The position numbers and the translations under genes were made by a program. A stretch of 64,000 nt of DNA from Acidimicrobiia bacterium (GTDB lineage: Bacteria; Actinomycetota; Acidimicrobiia; Acidimicrobiales; Poriferisodalaceae), in contig JAJECP010000024.1 of the NCBI GenBank assembly GCA_022821985.1, positions 124,001 to 188,000 on the forward strand, given 5' to 3'. Numbering within the stretch: the stretch's first letter is position 1; every line of letters begins with the position of its first letter. Of the stretch, positions 1 to 12,509 are shown piece after piece. The notes under the pieces were generated by a model, which made no database searches, had not been told where the DNA came from, and was given only the letters and a program-made list of their open reading frames with translations.

Positions 1-591
1 ACGACGGCCATCAAGACGGCGCTGCTGGACCTCAAAGCGGGCGACCCCGAGGCCGTGATCATGGTCGGCGCATATGAGCCCGTCGGCACCTTGATCTCGT
101 GGTCACGCAACACCGGCTTCGACCCGGTCTTCATCACGCTGTCATTCGTCGGGGCGAATGCGCTAGCGAGCCAACTCGGTGCCATCGGCGAGGGCGTGCT
201 CGTGACCCAAGTCGTGCCCTTCCCGTTCGACGACACCACGCCCGTCGTCGCGAACTACCACGCTGCCTTGAATCACCTCGCGTCCCGACACGGCGACTTG
301 GAGCATGTCGATCCCGAGCCTGCCCCCGGCTTCGTGTCGCTCGAGGGCTACCTAGCCGGCAGGCTCGCCATCGCGGGCCTGGAACAGTGCGGCAGTTCCG
401 TGACGCGCCAGTGCTTCTTGAACGCCATCTTGGGGGCCGACGAAGTCGACATCGACGGCTTCATGCTGAAGTTCGGCGACGGCGAGCGCATCACCGACGA
501 CAACCAAGGCTCTGACGCAGTCTTCGTCACCCAGATCGGACCCGACGGCACCTACCTTTCGCTTGACAGGCTCACGGACACCGGCCGATGA
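1..591 (+). CDS. Substrate-binding protein of an ABC-type (LivK-like) importer, 5'-truncated
   Basis: The window opens inside this gene; frame 1 is open from base 1, so only about the last 196 residues are present. The remaining part looks like the C-terminal lobe of a type-1 periplasmic binding fold (Peripla_BP_6, branched-chain amino acid/amide family): a GAYEPVGTLI strand and loop, VTQVVPFPFDD, PVVANYHAAL and the SLEGYLAGRLAIAGLE helix typical of this lobe. Its TGA overlaps the ATG of the following sensor kinase (ATGA, 588-591). The two are therefore probably translationally coupled, and this protein may act as the kinase's extracytoplasmic ligand sensor rather than as part of an importer (inference). 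No permease or ATPase gene is adjacent within the window. The ligand cannot be predicted. Confidence 0.75.
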   Translation, partial: TTAIKTALLDLKAGDPEAVIMVGAYEPVGTLISWSRNTGFDPVFITLSFVGANALASQLGAIGEGVLVTQVVPFPFDDTTPVVANYHAALNHLASRHGDLEHVDPEPAPGFVSLEGYLAGRLAIAGLEQCGSSVTRQCFLNAILGADEVDIDGFMLKFGDGERITDDNQGSDAVFVTQIGPDGTYLSLDRLTDTGR

Positions 592-2852
592 CCCCCGCAG
601 CGCCAACTGATGAGGCTCCTCCAAGCGGAGAGGCTGCCAGCGCCACTCATGCGCCTGGGCACCGCAAGCCGGCGATGCACCTGCGAATCTCGACTCAGAT
701 GTATGCAGGCATTGCCGTGCCGCTGCTGTTGACGCTGGCAGCGAGCCTGATTGCATGGATCTCGTTCGCCCGCATCGGCGAAGCGGAGCAGCAGGTCACC
801 CAAGGTGCCATTCCCGAACTCGACGCCGCGCTGGGCGTCGCGGAGGCCAGCAACCGGCTGGTCGCCGCCGGGCTTCGCTTGACGGCCTCAACGCCTGACG
901 ACTACGAGAACATCGTCGCGGAGATTGCCGCTGCTCGCAGCGAGTTCGAGGCACCGCTCGAACTGCTGTGGAACCGCGGCACAGGCTCTATGTGGCTGGG
1001 TCAGATGCGCAGCGATGCCGCCCAGCTCAATGCCAACATCGCCGCAATCGAGGCCGAGATGCCCGAACTCTTCGCCCTGCGGCAGCAGGCACAGATGCTG
1101 CGCGAGCAGTCGGACGCCGCCGTTGGGGACTTGGTGAGCCTGATCGTTCCCGCGCTCGACGACCAGCTCTTCTTCCTGATCCAAGGGCGACGGCACCTGT
1201 GGACACCGCCGGCACCGGCATCCATCCACAGGTCGGATTCCGAGGTGCTGACGTACCGACGCTGGTCGGCACTGAGAGGCGACGTGTCGCAAGCCGACGC
1301 CTTGCTGGCGGGCGCCTTCAGCTCGTCGGCATCGGCGCTGGTCGAGCCGCTCCGGGAGAGCTTCGAATCGACCCGGGACCGTATCGAGATCAATCTGGCG
1401 GCTCTGGACAACGCCACCGCCGACGATCTGAGACCGATGGCGATCCGGCTGGTCGCGCTGGGCCTCGACGATGGCGGCGTCTTCGACGTGATGTTCCGCA
1501 GTCTGCAGATCGAGGAGAACCAGCGCGGTCTGCTGGCCCAGAACCAGGAGCTGGGCATCGGACTGGTGGACGAGATCGAATCGCTTGTCGGCACGGTGCA
1601 GACCAGCGTGGACTCGGCGACCGCGGCATCGGCGCAGGCCGTCAGCACGGGACGTGTGCTGCTGATCGTCATCAGCATCGTCGGCATCGTGGGCGTGCTG
1701 GCGTTCAGCTGGCTGTTCGTCGGACGGCGGATCCTGCGTCGTGTCGGCCTGTTGTCAAGCCGTATGCGGGCGCTTGCCGGCGGCGACCTGGAATCGCCGG
1801 TCGACGCCAGCGGTCGTGACGAGGTAGCCGAGATGGCCGACGCGCTGGAGCACTTCCGCAAGGCCGCGCTCGAAGTGCAGCGGCTCAATCTGGTCGAAGA
1901 GCTCGCCGGTCAGCTCAGCGAGCGCAACGAGCAGCTATCCCAGACGCTCGCCGACCTGGACCGTGCGCAAGACCAGATCGTGGCAAACGAGAAGCTGGCG
2001 GCGCTCGGCGAGGTGACCGCCGGCGTCGCCCACGAGATCCGGAACCCGCTGAACTTCGTCAAGAACTTCGCCGAATCTTCCGACGAACTGCTCGAAGAAC
2101 TGCTCGAAGCGATCGCCGATCCCGAACCGCCCGACGACCAAGCCGGCTACATCGCTGAGATCACCGGCGATCTCAAGGAGAACCTCACCCGCATCCGCGG
2201 GCACGGCGATCGGGCAAATCGCATCGTGGAGAGCATGCTCATGATGGGCCGGGGCGGCGGCGAGGCGCGCCCCGTGGAGATCAACGCACTGCTCGACGAG
2301 CACGCCTTGCTCTCCTATCACAGTGCACGGGCGCAGGATGCCGACTTCAACGTGACCATAGAGCGCGACTTCGCCCCCGACATGGGCGAGCTGGAGGTCA
2401 TCCCGCAGGACATGGGCCGCGTATTCCTCAACCTGGTGAGCAACGCCGGCTACGCAGCGAACAAGCGCTGGCAGAGCCTCGGCGGAGAGCCAGGCAAGAT
2501 GGTCACCGTGGGCGACGACGACACGCCCTATTTCCCGACGATTTGGCTGAGCACTCAGCGAACCGACGAGTCCGCGGTGATCAAGGTTCGCGACAACGGC
2601 ACAGGCATCCCGCCGGACGTCGCCCAGCGAATCTTCGAGCCGTTCTTCACCACCAAGCCCACCAATGAGGGCACGGGGCTGGGCTTGGCGATGTCAAACG
2701 ACATTGTCCGGGGCCACGGCGGGCAGATCTCGGTGGAGAGCGAACCGGGCGAGTACACCGAGTTCACCGTGGAGCTGCCGCTCGAGCGCGCAACCCCCGT
2801 CGAGCCGGTCGAGCCAGTCCAGACTGAGGACGCCGCGACCCCGGCGAGCTGA
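588..2852 (+). CDS. Membrane sensor histidine kinase
   Basis: A 754-residue sensor kinase. A cytoplasmic N-terminus is followed by a first membrane helix at about residues 39-60, a large extracytoplasmic region of about 290 residues, a second membrane helix (about 355-378), a HAMP region (about 380-430) and a coiled-coil linker. The HisKA box is GVAHEIRNPLNF with phospho-acceptor His482. The ATPase domain has N-box Asn619 (NLVSNAGYA), G1 (DNGTGIPP) and G2 (GTGLGLAMS). All catalytic motifs are intact. It starts within the stop of the substrate-binding protein gene (ATGA), which suggests that the binding protein presents ligand to the long extracytoplasmic domain. No response regulator gene is adjacent, so the output partner is unknown. 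It ends directly against the convergent gene at 2853. Confidence 0.92.
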   Translation: MTPAAPTDEAPPSGEAASATHAPGHRKPAMHLRISTQMYAGIAVPLLLTLAASLIAWISFARIGEAEQQVTQGAIPELDAALGVAEASNRLVAAGLRLTASTPDDYENIVAEIAAARSEFEAPLELLWNRGTGSMWLGQMRSDAAQLNANIAAIEAEMPELFALRQQAQMLREQSDAAVGDLVSLIVPALDDQLFFLIQGRRHLWTPPAPASIHRSDSEVLTYRRWSALRGDVSQADALLAGAFSSSASALVEPLRESFESTRDRIEINLAALDNATADDLRPMAIRLVALGLDDGGVFDVMFRSLQIEENQRGLLAQNQELGIGLVDEIESLVGTVQTSVDSATAASAQAVSTGRVLLIVISIVGIVGVLAFSWLFVGRRILRRVGLLSSRMRALAGGDLESPVDASGRDEVAEMADALEHFRKAALEVQRLNLVEELAGQLSERNEQLSQTLADLDRAQDQIVANEKLAALGEVTAGVAHEIRNPLNFVKNFAESSDELLEELLEAIADPEPPDDQAGYIAEITGDLKENLTRIRGHGDRANRIVESMLMMGRGGGEARPVEINALLDEHALLSYHSARAQDADFNVTIERDFAPDMGELEVIPQDMGRVFLNLVSNAGYAANKRWQSLGGEPGKMVTVGDDDTPYFPTIWLSTQRTDESAVIKVRDNGTGIPPDVAQRIFEPFFTTKPTNEGTGLGLAMSNDIVRGHGGQISVESEPGEYTEFTVELPLERATPVEPVEPVQTEDAATPAS

Positions 2853-3431
2853 TCAGTCTCCGTCGGGGAAGGGATCCTCCCAATCGGGTGGCAGCGGGAT
2901 CTCGAAGGCATTCAGCGTCAGCGAGATCAAGCAGTAGTAGCCCACTGTGGTCACCAGCTCGATGACGCCCTCGGTGCCGAACTCCTCGACCGCTGCGGCG
3001 TAGGTCTCGTCGCTCATGCTGTGCGACTCGAGCAGCTCCGTTGCGACCCGGTGAGCGATGGCCTCCTGCCCCGTGAACTCGGCATGCCTGCCGTCCCGGA
3101 GCGCATCGAGGTGGCGCTGCTCGATGCCCGCCATCTGAGCCAGGCGTTCGTGGGCGGCGAACTCGAACTTCGACCGGTAGTGCGCTCCGACCGTGCAGAT
3201 GGCCGCTTCCTTGACCGGCTCGGGCAGGCCGCCCGCGAACCGGACGGCGGCACCCAGCGCCTGGGTGGGTCCCCCGATGGCAGGCGCTCGTACCCACACC
3301 CCGTAGGGGCCCACGATGCTCTTGACGTTCAGATCGGAGGTCGCCGCGCTGCGCGGACCGCTGCGCAAGGCCTCATAGACCTCGCGCCCGCCGCCGGTCA
3401 ACTCTTCGGGTGTGATCTCAGGCAGTCTCAT
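2853..3431 (-). CDS. Carboxymuconolactone decarboxylase/AhpD-fold family protein
   Basis: A 192-residue all-helical protein with the layout of the carboxymuconolactone decarboxylase (AhpD-like) family: an N-terminal helix, a central helix with YRSKFEFAAHERLAQMAGI matching the family pattern around the conserved His, and a C-terminal helix pair (VELVTTVGYYCLISLTLNAFEIPLP). The CxxC pair of redox-active AhpD proteins is absent from the centre, so a peroxidase-type disulfide role is unlikely. Members of this type are usually annotated only by fold. It lies 48 bp after the uvrA stop codon and may be read through from it. Substrate unknown. Confidence 0.8.
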   Translation of the reverse strand: MRLPEITPEELTGGGREVYEALRSGPRSAATSDLNVKSIVGPYGVWVRAPAIGGPTQALGAAVRFAGGLPEPVKEAAICTVGAHYRSKFEFAAHERLAQMAGIEQRHLDALRDGRHAEFTGQEAIAHRVATELLESHSMSDETYAAAVEEFGTEGVIELVTTVGYYCLISLTLNAFEIPLPPDWEDPFPDGD

Positions 3432-3479
3432 CTGCGTCCTCTCTCGCTCGTGGGATTGGGGGGATCGGTACGGGGAAGC

Positions 3480-6332
<2,853 letters not shown>

Positions 6333-6375
6333 TCGGGTGGAGCCTACCGGCGATCCCGCCGGTCATCCCGGACGC

Positions 6376-6387
6376 AAACACATGTTC
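6376..6387. promoter_or_regulatory. Candidate LexA/SOS box upstream of uvrA
   Basis: AAACACATGTTC differs by one base from the core GAAC-N4-GTTC palindrome of the actinobacterial SOS box. It sits 44-55 bp upstream of the uvrA ATG (minus strand) and 57 bp before the divergent mscR start. uvrA is a classic LexA-regulon member, which makes the position credible. It is a pattern match only; no lexA gene is visible in the window. Confidence 0.5.
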
Positions 6388-6443
6388 GTACACCAATCCG
6401 CCCACGCTCTGAGGGCGCAACCGGCAGAAGTAGGGTCGCGGTC

Positions 6444-7535
6444 ATGCCACATGAAGTACAAGGTGTCGTAGCCGCAGCGGTCGGCGAGCCGGTCACGGTC
6501 GAGACGATCGTGGTCCCCGACCCCGGTCCCGGTGAGGTGATCGTCGACGTCCAAGCATGCGGCGTGTGCCACACCGACCTGCACTACCGCGAGGGCGCCA
6601 TCAACGATGAGTTCCCGTTCCTGCTCGGGCATGAAGCCGCAGGCGTCGTGTCAGAAGTCGGCGACGGCGTCACCAATGTCGCCGTCGGCGATTTCGTGAT
6701 ACTGAATTGGCGCGCCGTCTGCGGCCTCTGCCGGTCGTGCCAGCGTGGCCGCCCGTGGTACTGCTTCGCCACGCACAACGCGTCGCAGAAGATGACCCTT
6801 GACGGCGTCGAGCTGTCGCCCGCGCTGGGTATCGGTGCGTTCGCCGAGAAAACCCTGGTGGCCGCAGGACAGGCCACCAAGGTGGACCCTGCGGCCCCGC
6901 CCCAGGTTGCCGGTCTCATCGGCTGCGGGGTCATGGCCGGCTTGGGTGCCGCGATGAACACCGGCGGCGTCGGCCGCGGCGACAGCGTGGCCGTATTCGG
7001 ATGCGGCGGCGTGGGCGATGCCGCAATCTGCGGCTCCCGGTTGGCCGGAGCGCACACGATCATCGGCATCGACCTGGATGACCGCAAGCTCGACTGGGCC
7101 CGCGAGTTCGGCGCCACCCACACCGTCAACTCGGCAGGCCTCAGCAACGATGAGGTCGTCGAGGCGATCCGCGAGCTGACCGACGGCAACGGCGTGGATG
7201 TGGCCATCGAGGCCGTGGGCTTGCCCCAGACCTACGAGCAGGCCTTCTATGCCCGCGACCTGGCGGGCACCGTGGTGCTGGTGGGTGTGCCGAACCCGAC
7301 CATGAAGATCGAGCTGCCGATGATCGAGGTGTTCGGGCGCGGCGGCTCGCTCAAGAGCTCGTGGTACGGCGACTGCCTGCCAAGCCGTGACTTTCCCATG
7401 CTCATCGACCTCCACCTGCAGGACCGCCTGCCGCTGGACAAGTTCGTCAGCGAAACGATCGGGATTGCAGGCGTCGAGGAGGCGTTCGAGAAGATGGAGC
7501 ACGGCGAGGTGCTGCGCTCCGTCGTGATGCTCTAG
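6444..7535 (+). CDS. mscR: S-(hydroxymethyl)mycothiol dehydrogenase (mycothiol-dependent formaldehyde dehydrogenase)
   Basis: A zinc-dependent medium-chain dehydrogenase of 363 residues that oxidises the formaldehyde-mycothiol adduct with NAD; the family also reduces S-nitrosomycothiol. Seen: catalytic zinc motif CGVCHTD (Cys39/Cys42 region) and GHEAAG (His63), structural-zinc cysteines in [15 protein letters not shown], and a Rossmann loop [10 protein letters not shown]. The segments NWRAVCG, QKMTL and [19 protein letters not shown] are diagnostic of the mycothiol-type enzyme as known from mycobacteria. The frame is open far upstream, but the family N-terminus fixes the ATG at 6444. It shares a 111-bp intergenic region with divergent uvrA, so it could be influenced by the LexA-like site. 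It implies that the host makes mycothiol. Confidence 0.93.
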   Translation: MPHEVQGVVAAAVGEPVTVETIVVPDPGPGEVIVDVQACGVCHTDLHYREGAINDEFPFLLGHEAAGVVSEVGDGVTNVAVGDFVILNWRAVCGLCRSCQRGRPWYCFATHNASQKMTLDGVELSPALGIGAFAEKTLVAAGQATKVDPAAPPQVAGLIGCGVMAGLGAAMNTGGVGRGDSVAVFGCGGVGDAAICGSRLAGAHTIIGIDLDDRKLDWAREFGATHTVNSAGLSNDEVVEAIRELTDGNGVDVAIEAVGLPQTYEQAFYARDLAGTVVLVGVPNPTMKIELPMIEVFGRGGSLKSSWYGDCLPSRDFPMLIDLHLQDRLPLDKFVSETIGIAGVEEAFEKMEHGEVLRSVVML

Positions 7536-7543
7536 TCAGCCAC

Positions 7544-9658
7544 TCAAGCGCTGGCGTCTCGCAGATCGCGCCGCAGTTCGCGCAGTTCGTCGCGCAGCCG
7601 GGCTGCGTACTCGAATCGCAGGTCGGCGGCGGCTTCGGCCATCTCCTCCTCCAGCGAGGCGATGAGGCGTGTCAGGTCATCAGCCGGCAGGTCGCCGTAG
7701 GCAGCCTTCATCCGTTCGGCGTTCACGCGGCCCGACACCAGCTTCTCGGGCACCGGTGCCGTCTCGGCCGGGCCTCGCAGCACCTCGAGGATGTCGGTGA
7801 CGGCCTTGCGGATCGTCTGCGGGTCGATGCCGTGCTCGGCGTTGTAGGCCTGCTGCAAGCCCCGCCGCCGGTTGGTCTCGGACACCGCGCGATGCATCGA
7901 CGGCGTGAACTCGTCGGCGTACATCACGACTTGGCCGTCGACGTTGCGTGCCGCTCGCCCGATTGTCTGGATGAGCGACGTCTCGCTGCGCAGGAACCCC
8001 TCCTTGTCGGCATCCAGGATCGCCACGAGGCTCACTTCGGGCAGGTCCAGGCCTTCTCGCAGCAGGTTGATGCCCACCAGCACGTCGAAATGGCCGAGCC
8101 GCAGATCGCGGAGGATCTCGATCCGCTCAATGGTGTCGATCTCGCTGTGCAAGTAGCGCACCCGCACGCCGAGCTCGAGCAGGTAGTCGGTGAGGTCCTC
8201 GGCCATCTTCTTGGTGAGCGTCGTCACGAGCACCCGCTGGCCCTGCTCGGTGACCCGCTCGATCTCGCCCATCAGGTCGTCGATCTGGCCCTTCGTCGGG
8301 CGCACCACGATCTCGGGATCCACCAGACCGGTCGGCCGGACGATCTGCTCCACCACCTGGCCACTCGTCCGCAGCTCGTACTCCCCCGGGGTGGCCGACA
8401 GGAACACCACTTGATTCAGCCGGTCCATCACCTCGTCGAAGCGCAGGGGCCGGTTGTCGCGCGCGGAAGGCAGCCGGAAGCCGTGCTCTACCAGGGTGTC
8501 CTTGCGCCGCCGGTCGCCGGCGAACTGACCGTGCAGCTGAGGAACGGCGACATGGCTCTCGTCGATGACCAGCAGGTAGTCGTCGGGGAAGAAGTCCAGC
8601 AGGGTGTACGGCGGCTCGTCATACACCCGGCCGTCGAGATGCATCGAGTAGTTCTCGACGCCGTTGCAATAGCCCAACTCGGCCAGCATCTCGAGGTCGT
8701 ACTCGGTGCGCATCCGCAACCGCTGCGCCTCGAGCAGCTTGTTCTCCTTCTCGAAGAGCTGCAGCCGCTCGGCAAGCTCGGCCTCGATCTTGACGATCGC
8801 CGTGCGCAGCTTGTCTTCGCCGGTGACGTAGTGCGACGCCGGGAAGACAGTGACCTCTTCGAGCTCGCCGAGACGCTCGCCGGTCACCGGGTCGATGCGG
8901 CTGATGCGATCTATCTCGTCGCCGAACAGCTCCACCCGCACCAGGAACTGCTCGTAGGCAGGGTGGATTTCGAGCGTGTCGCCGCGAACCCGGAAGCGGC
9001 CCCGGACCAGGTTCGTGTCGTTGCGCTCGTATTGCATGTCGACGAGCCGACGCAGCACAGCACGCTGGTCGACCATCTCGCCCACGCGTAGGTACAGCAT
9101 CTGGCGCAGGTATTCCTCCGGTGCGCCCAACCCGTAGATGGCCGAGACCGATGCCACCACGATCACGTCCCGGCGGGTCAACAGGGCCGCCGTGGCCGAG
9201 TGCCGCAGCCGATCGATCTCGTCGTTGATGCTGGAGTCTTTCTCGATGTAGGTGTCCGAGGCCGGCATATATGCCTCGGGCTGGTAGTAGTCGTAGTAGG
9301 AGACGAAGTACTCCACACGATTGTCGGGGAAGAACTCACGGAACTCGTTCGCAAGCTGTGCCGCCAACGACTTGTTGGGAGCGAGCACCAGCGTCGGACG
9401 CTGCGCCCGCTCGATCGTCCACGCGATCGTGGCGCTCTTGCCCGAGCCGGTGATGCCCAGCAGCGTCTGGAACCGGTCGCCGCGGATGACGCCGTCCGCG
9501 AGCTGGGCCACGGCGCGCGGCTGATCGCCGGCCGGCTCGAAGCCTGCGCTGACCCGGAACGGATGGGCGGCAGTCGGCGCCGGAAGCCAAGGACGGGCTT
9601 GTCGCGACCTGTCCTCGCCGGGCTCGCCATGAGGCGGGGCCGTCGACACCGATGCCAT
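7544..9658 (-). CDS. uvrB: UvrABC excinuclease subunit B
   Basis: The helicase-like subunit that verifies damage and recruits UvrC. It has 704 residues. The Walker A motif is GITGSGKSA, the beta-hairpin region is [12 protein letters not shown] (with [11 protein letters not shown] just before the damage-clamping tyrosines), the DEAD-like box is VIDESH, and motif VI is QTIGRAARN. The UVR domain lies at the extreme C-terminus (about 660-700), where it contacts UvrC. The first 30 residues are a Pro/Ala-rich extension ahead of the conserved [16 protein letters not shown] start; a later start is possible. It converges with mscR, stops 8 bp apart. Confidence 0.98.
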   Translation of the reverse strand: MASVSTAPPHGEPGEDRSRQARPWLPAPTAAHPFRVSAGFEPAGDQPRAVAQLADGVIRGDRFQTLLGITGSGKSATIAWTIERAQRPTLVLAPNKSLAAQLANEFREFFPDNRVEYFVSYYDYYQPEAYMPASDTYIEKDSSINDEIDRLRHSATAALLTRRDVIVVASVSAIYGLGAPEEYLRQMLYLRVGEMVDQRAVLRRLVDMQYERNDTNLVRGRFRVRGDTLEIHPAYEQFLVRVELFGDEIDRISRIDPVTGERLGELEEVTVFPASHYVTGEDKLRTAIVKIEAELAERLQLFEKENKLLEAQRLRMRTEYDLEMLAELGYCNGVENYSMHLDGRVYDEPPYTLLDFFPDDYLLVIDESHVAVPQLHGQFAGDRRRKDTLVEHGFRLPSARDNRPLRFDEVMDRLNQVVFLSATPGEYELRTSGQVVEQIVRPTGLVDPEIVVRPTKGQIDDLMGEIERVTEQGQRVLVTTLTKKMAEDLTDYLLELGVRVRYLHSEIDTIERIEILRDLRLGHFDVLVGINLLREGLDLPEVSLVAILDADKEGFLRSETSLIQTIGRAARNVDGQVVMYADEFTPSMHRAVSETNRRRGLQQAYNAEHGIDPQTIRKAVTDILEVLRGPAETAPVPEKLVSGRVNAERMKAAYGDLPADDLTRLIASLEEEMAEAAADLRFEYAARLRDELRELRRDLRDASA

Positions 9659-9769
9659 GAGGCGAGGTTAAGAGTCTGAGATGCTCCCTGCGAGCAGCCG
9701 GTGTGGTTATCCTGCCGCGCTGACCGCCGACCTGCCGATACCCGACTCCCTCACGACCTGAGACCGCCC

Positions 9770-10291
9770 ATGAGCCGCGACGAACCAGACGCATCTGAGT
9801 CCGACGACGACGCGCTCGACGACGCCATGGATGACCCTGACCTGCTCGGAGACGACCTCGAGCCGGTCCCCGACGACCTTGAGGCCGAGGAGCTGGGCGT
9901 GGCGGACCTTGACGACGACATCGACGATGTCGACGACTTGGATGCTGACGGTCTCGGCGATGGCGAGACAGCGTCGTCAGACGATGACAGCGGGCCGAGC
10001 CGCGAAGTGCCCGCCGGGGTACGTCCCACTGACGACGAAGACGACGACGATGACGACGAGGAGCTCGAGGCGGATCTCGGCGAGATCCTCAAGGAGCGGC
10101 TGGCGTCTGAAGACGAGGACGAGGACGACGAGGACGACGAGATCGGCATCGTCACAGGTTCCCGTTCAGCGTCCAAGCAGGAAGACGAGATCCTCTGCGA
10201 GGGCTGCTTCCTGCTGGTCAAGCCATCCCAATTCGACATGCGCGGACCCGAGCCGAGCTGTCCCCACTGCGGAACCCCGATCGCCTACTGA
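9770..10291 (+). CDS. Highly acidic protein with C-terminal zinc ribbon (DUF4193-like architecture)
   Basis: A 173-residue protein. Residues 1 to about 130 are extremely rich in Asp and Glu with little hydrophobic content and are probably disordered. The C-terminal 35 residues contain CEGCFLLVKPSQF followed by CPHCGTPIAY, a CxxC...CxxC zinc ribbon. The combination of an acidic N-terminus and a C-terminal C-x2-CFLV-type ribbon resembles small actinobacterial DUF4193 proteins, but the acidic part is longer. The DNA is a run of GAC/GAG/GAT codons. The ATG at 9770 was chosen over an in-frame upstream start because the extension is Arg-rich and unlike the rest. It sits between uvrB and coaE on the opposite strand. 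Function unknown; a nucleic-acid or transcription role is only a guess. Confidence 0.75.
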   Translation: MSRDEPDASESDDDALDDAMDDPDLLGDDLEPVPDDLEAEELGVADLDDDIDDVDDLDADGLGDGETASSDDDSGPSREVPAGVRPTDDEDDDDDDEELEADLGEILKERLASEDEDEDDEDDEIGIVTGSRSASKQEDEILCEGCFLLVKPSQFDMRGPEPSCPHCGTPIAY

Positions 10292-10297
10292 CTGCGC

Positions 10298-10939
10298 CTA
10301 CTGACTGCTCAGCCTCTCGGCCGGCAGGTGCGGGAGTGCGCTGGCCCAGTTGAAGGCCGCTTCGATTGCGGCTTCGAGTTCGTCGAGGCCGCCGGCATTG
10401 TCGATGACCCAGTCGGCGATGGCCAGTCGCTCATCGCGCGACAGCTGAGCGGCGATGCGCGCACGTGCGTCATCGGCGGAAAATCCCCGCGAGGTCACGA
10501 GCCGCTCCACCGCTATGTCGGTCGGCGTGTCCACCACCAGGATCCCGCTGGTCGGGTAGCGCGGCTGCCGACCCTTGGCCAGCCCCTCGCCGAGCAGCGG
10601 GATGTCGAGCACCACCAGACGATCCGTGCCCTCGAGCGCGCCCAGCCGGCGGCGGATCTCCCGACCGACCGGAGGATGGGTGATCGCGTTCAGATCGGCG
10701 AGTGCGTCGGGATCGTTGAACACGATGGCCGCAACCGAGCCGCGGTCGAGCGTGCCGTCGGATGCCACGATGTGATCCCCGAAGCGCTCCACCATCTCCG
10801 CCAAGACCGGACTGCCGGGTGCCTGCTGCTCGCGAACGATGGCATCGGCATCGATCAGCGCAGCACCGCGGCGGGCAAAGCCCGAGGCGACCGTGCTCTT
10901 GCCGCTGCCGATGCCACCGGTGAGCCCGACGGTGATCAT
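10298..10939 (-). CDS. coaE: Dephospho-CoA kinase
   Basis: The last step of CoA synthesis, phosphorylation of the 3'-OH of dephospho-CoA. The protein has 213 residues with start MITVGLTGGIGSGKSTVASG; the P-loop is GGIGSGKS. It also has DADAIVREQ (substrate Asp), HPPVGREI and the LID-region Arg cluster near SRGFSADDARARIAAQL. The frame is open upstream to 11125, but that part is antisense to rpsA and unlike the family, so the ATG at 10939 is preferred. It follows rpsA by 64 bp in the same direction, the same rpsA-coaE neighbourhood as in mycobacteria. Confidence 0.96.
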   Translation of the reverse strand: MITVGLTGGIGSGKSTVASGFARRGAALIDADAIVREQQAPGSPVLAEMVERFGDHIVASDGTLDRGSVAAIVFNDPDALADLNAITHPPVGREIRRRLGALEGTDRLVVLDIPLLGEGLAKGRQPRYPTSGILVVDTPTDIAVERLVTSRGFSADDARARIAAQLSRDERLAIADWVIDNAGGLDELEAAIEAAFNWASALPHLPAERLSSQ

Positions 10940-11003
10940 CGCGCCGCAGTCAACCGGCGAGGGATCGACGGCAGCAGGTTCAAGCTCAGCGGGAGCTGGT
11001 GGG

Positions 11004-12509
11004 CTAGCTGTCGCCTTCTGGGGCGGCCGCAGCGGGCTCGCCGTCGGCGCCTTGATTCTCGTAGTGCGCGAGGGCCTGGCGGTAGGCCTCCTCGCCGTGC
11101 TCCTCGTAGTACTCGCGCCATGCACGTTCGGCTTCTGACTCCTCGCCTTCGGCAGGCGTCTCGTAGCTGAACTCGCCGATGAAGTTGCCTTCCTCGTCGT
11201 AGGCGTGATCGCCGAACGCCTCGCGGTATTCCTCCGCGACCACCCCGCCTTCGGCTGCCTGCTTGATCGACAGGCTGATGCGCCGGCGCTGCAGGTCGAG
11301 ATCGATGATCTTCACCCACAACTCCTCGCCGGGTGTTACGACCTGCTCGGGCAGCTCGACGTGGTGGGCAGACATCTCCGAGATGTGCACCAAGCCCTCG
11401 ATGCCGTCGCCGACCTGCACGAATGCACCGAACGGCACGAGCTTGGTGACCCGGCCGTAAACCAGCTCCTCGACCCGGTGGGAGTTCGCGAACGCTTCCC
11501 ACGGATCCTGCTGCGTTGCCTTGAGCGAGAGCGAGATGCGCTCGCGCTCGCGGTCGATTTCGAGCACCTCCACCGTGACCTCGTCACCGATGCTGACCAC
11601 CGAGCCGGGGTGATCGACGTGCTTCCAAGACAGCTCCGAGACGTGAATGAGACCGTCCATGCCGCCGAGGTCGACGAATGCGCCGAAGCTGACCACCGAC
11701 GAGACCCGGCCGGTTCGCCGCTCGCCGCGCTGCAGATCCCGCAGGAAGCCTTCCCGCTCCTCCTTGAGGCTCTCTTCGAGCCAGGCTCGCCGGCTGAGCA
11801 CCACGTTGTTGCGGTTCTTGTCGAGCTCGATGATCTTGGCTTCGAGTTCTTGGCCCACGTAGGGAGCCAGATCGCGGACGCGGCGGAGCTCCACCAGCGA
11901 CGCCGGCAGGAAACCCCGCAGGCCGATGTCAACGATCAGCCCGCCTTTCACCACCTCGATGACGGGGCCCTTGACGACGCCATTGGACTCGCGGATCTCC
12001 TCGATGCGGCCCCAGGCGCGCTCGTACTGCGCCCGCTTCTTGGAAAGCACCAAGCGGCCGTCGGGATCTTCCTTCTGCAGGACCAGGGCCTCGATCTGAT
12101 CGCCGACCTCCACGACCTCCGATGGGTCGATGTCGTGACGGATCGAGAGCTCGCGGGACGGGATGACGCCCTCGGACTTGAAGCCGATGTCCAGCAGCAC
12201 TTCGTCGCGGTCGACCCGCACAATGGTGCCGGCCACGATGTCGCCGTCATCGAACTCGACGATGGTCTGCGCGATGGCGTCCTCGAACGACGTGTCGCCG
12301 AGGTCGTCCACGGTGACCGTCCGCGGCACGTAGTCGCCCGCATCGGTGAAGGTGCCGAAGTCGCCCGTAGAAGCACCGTTGCCGCTCTCGTCGCTTGCGC
12401 TCTCGCCGTCCGGCGCCTCGGGCGGTGTCGCCGCGGAGTCATCGGGTGGCGGGGACTCGGCGAGTGCTGGATCTTCGAGGTCTGGAGCGGGGGCAATTGC
12501 GTCGGTCAC
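11004..12509 (-). CDS. rpsA: 30S ribosomal protein S1
   Basis: Binds mRNA at the 30S platform during initiation. It has 501 residues. An acidic, low-complexity N-terminal segment of about 75 residues precedes four S1 OB-fold repeats: GDIVAGTIVRVDRDEVLLDIG, GPVIEVVKGGLIVDIG, GRVSSVVSFGAFVDLGGMDGLIH and GRVTKLVPFGAFVQVGDGIEGLVH (roughly 90-155, 175-240, 260-330, 345-415). An acidic tail (EGEESEAERAW...) follows. Four repeats rather than the six of Escherichia coli is normal for actinobacteria. It lies between polA and coaE as in mycobacteria. Confidence 0.97.
   Translation of the reverse strand: MTDAIAPAPDLEDPALAESPPPDDSAATPPEAPDGESASDESGNGASTGDFGTFTDAGDYVPRTVTVDDLGDTSFEDAIAQTIVEFDDGDIVAGTIVRVDRDEVLLDIGFKSEGVIPSRELSIRHDIDPSEVVEVGDQIEALVLQKEDPDGRLVLSKKRAQYERAWGRIEEIRESNGVVKGPVIEVVKGGLIVDIGLRGFLPASLVELRRVRDLAPYVGQELEAKIIELDKNRNNVVLSRRAWLEESLKEEREGFLRDLQRGERRTGRVSSVVSFGAFVDLGGMDGLIHVSELSWKHVDHPGSVVSIGDEVTVEVLEIDRERERISLSLKATQQDPWEAFANSHRVEELVYGRVTKLVPFGAFVQVGDGIEGLVHISEMSAHHVELPEQVVTPGEELWVKIIDLDLQRRRISLSIKQAAEGGVVAEEYREAFGDHAYDEEGNFIGEFSYETPAEGEESEAERAWREYYEEHGEEAYRQALAHYENQGADGEPAAAAPEGDS

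Noticed and set aside
9751-10239. Serine-rich frame on the minus strand
   Set aside because: It is the reverse complement of Asp/Glu codon runs (GAC/GAG read as Ser/Arg/Pro), so low-complexity Ser is expected.
10940-11125. Upstream extension of coaE
   Set aside because: It overlaps the end of rpsA in another frame and is Thr/Arg/Pro-rich; MITVGLTGGIGSGKS is the family start.
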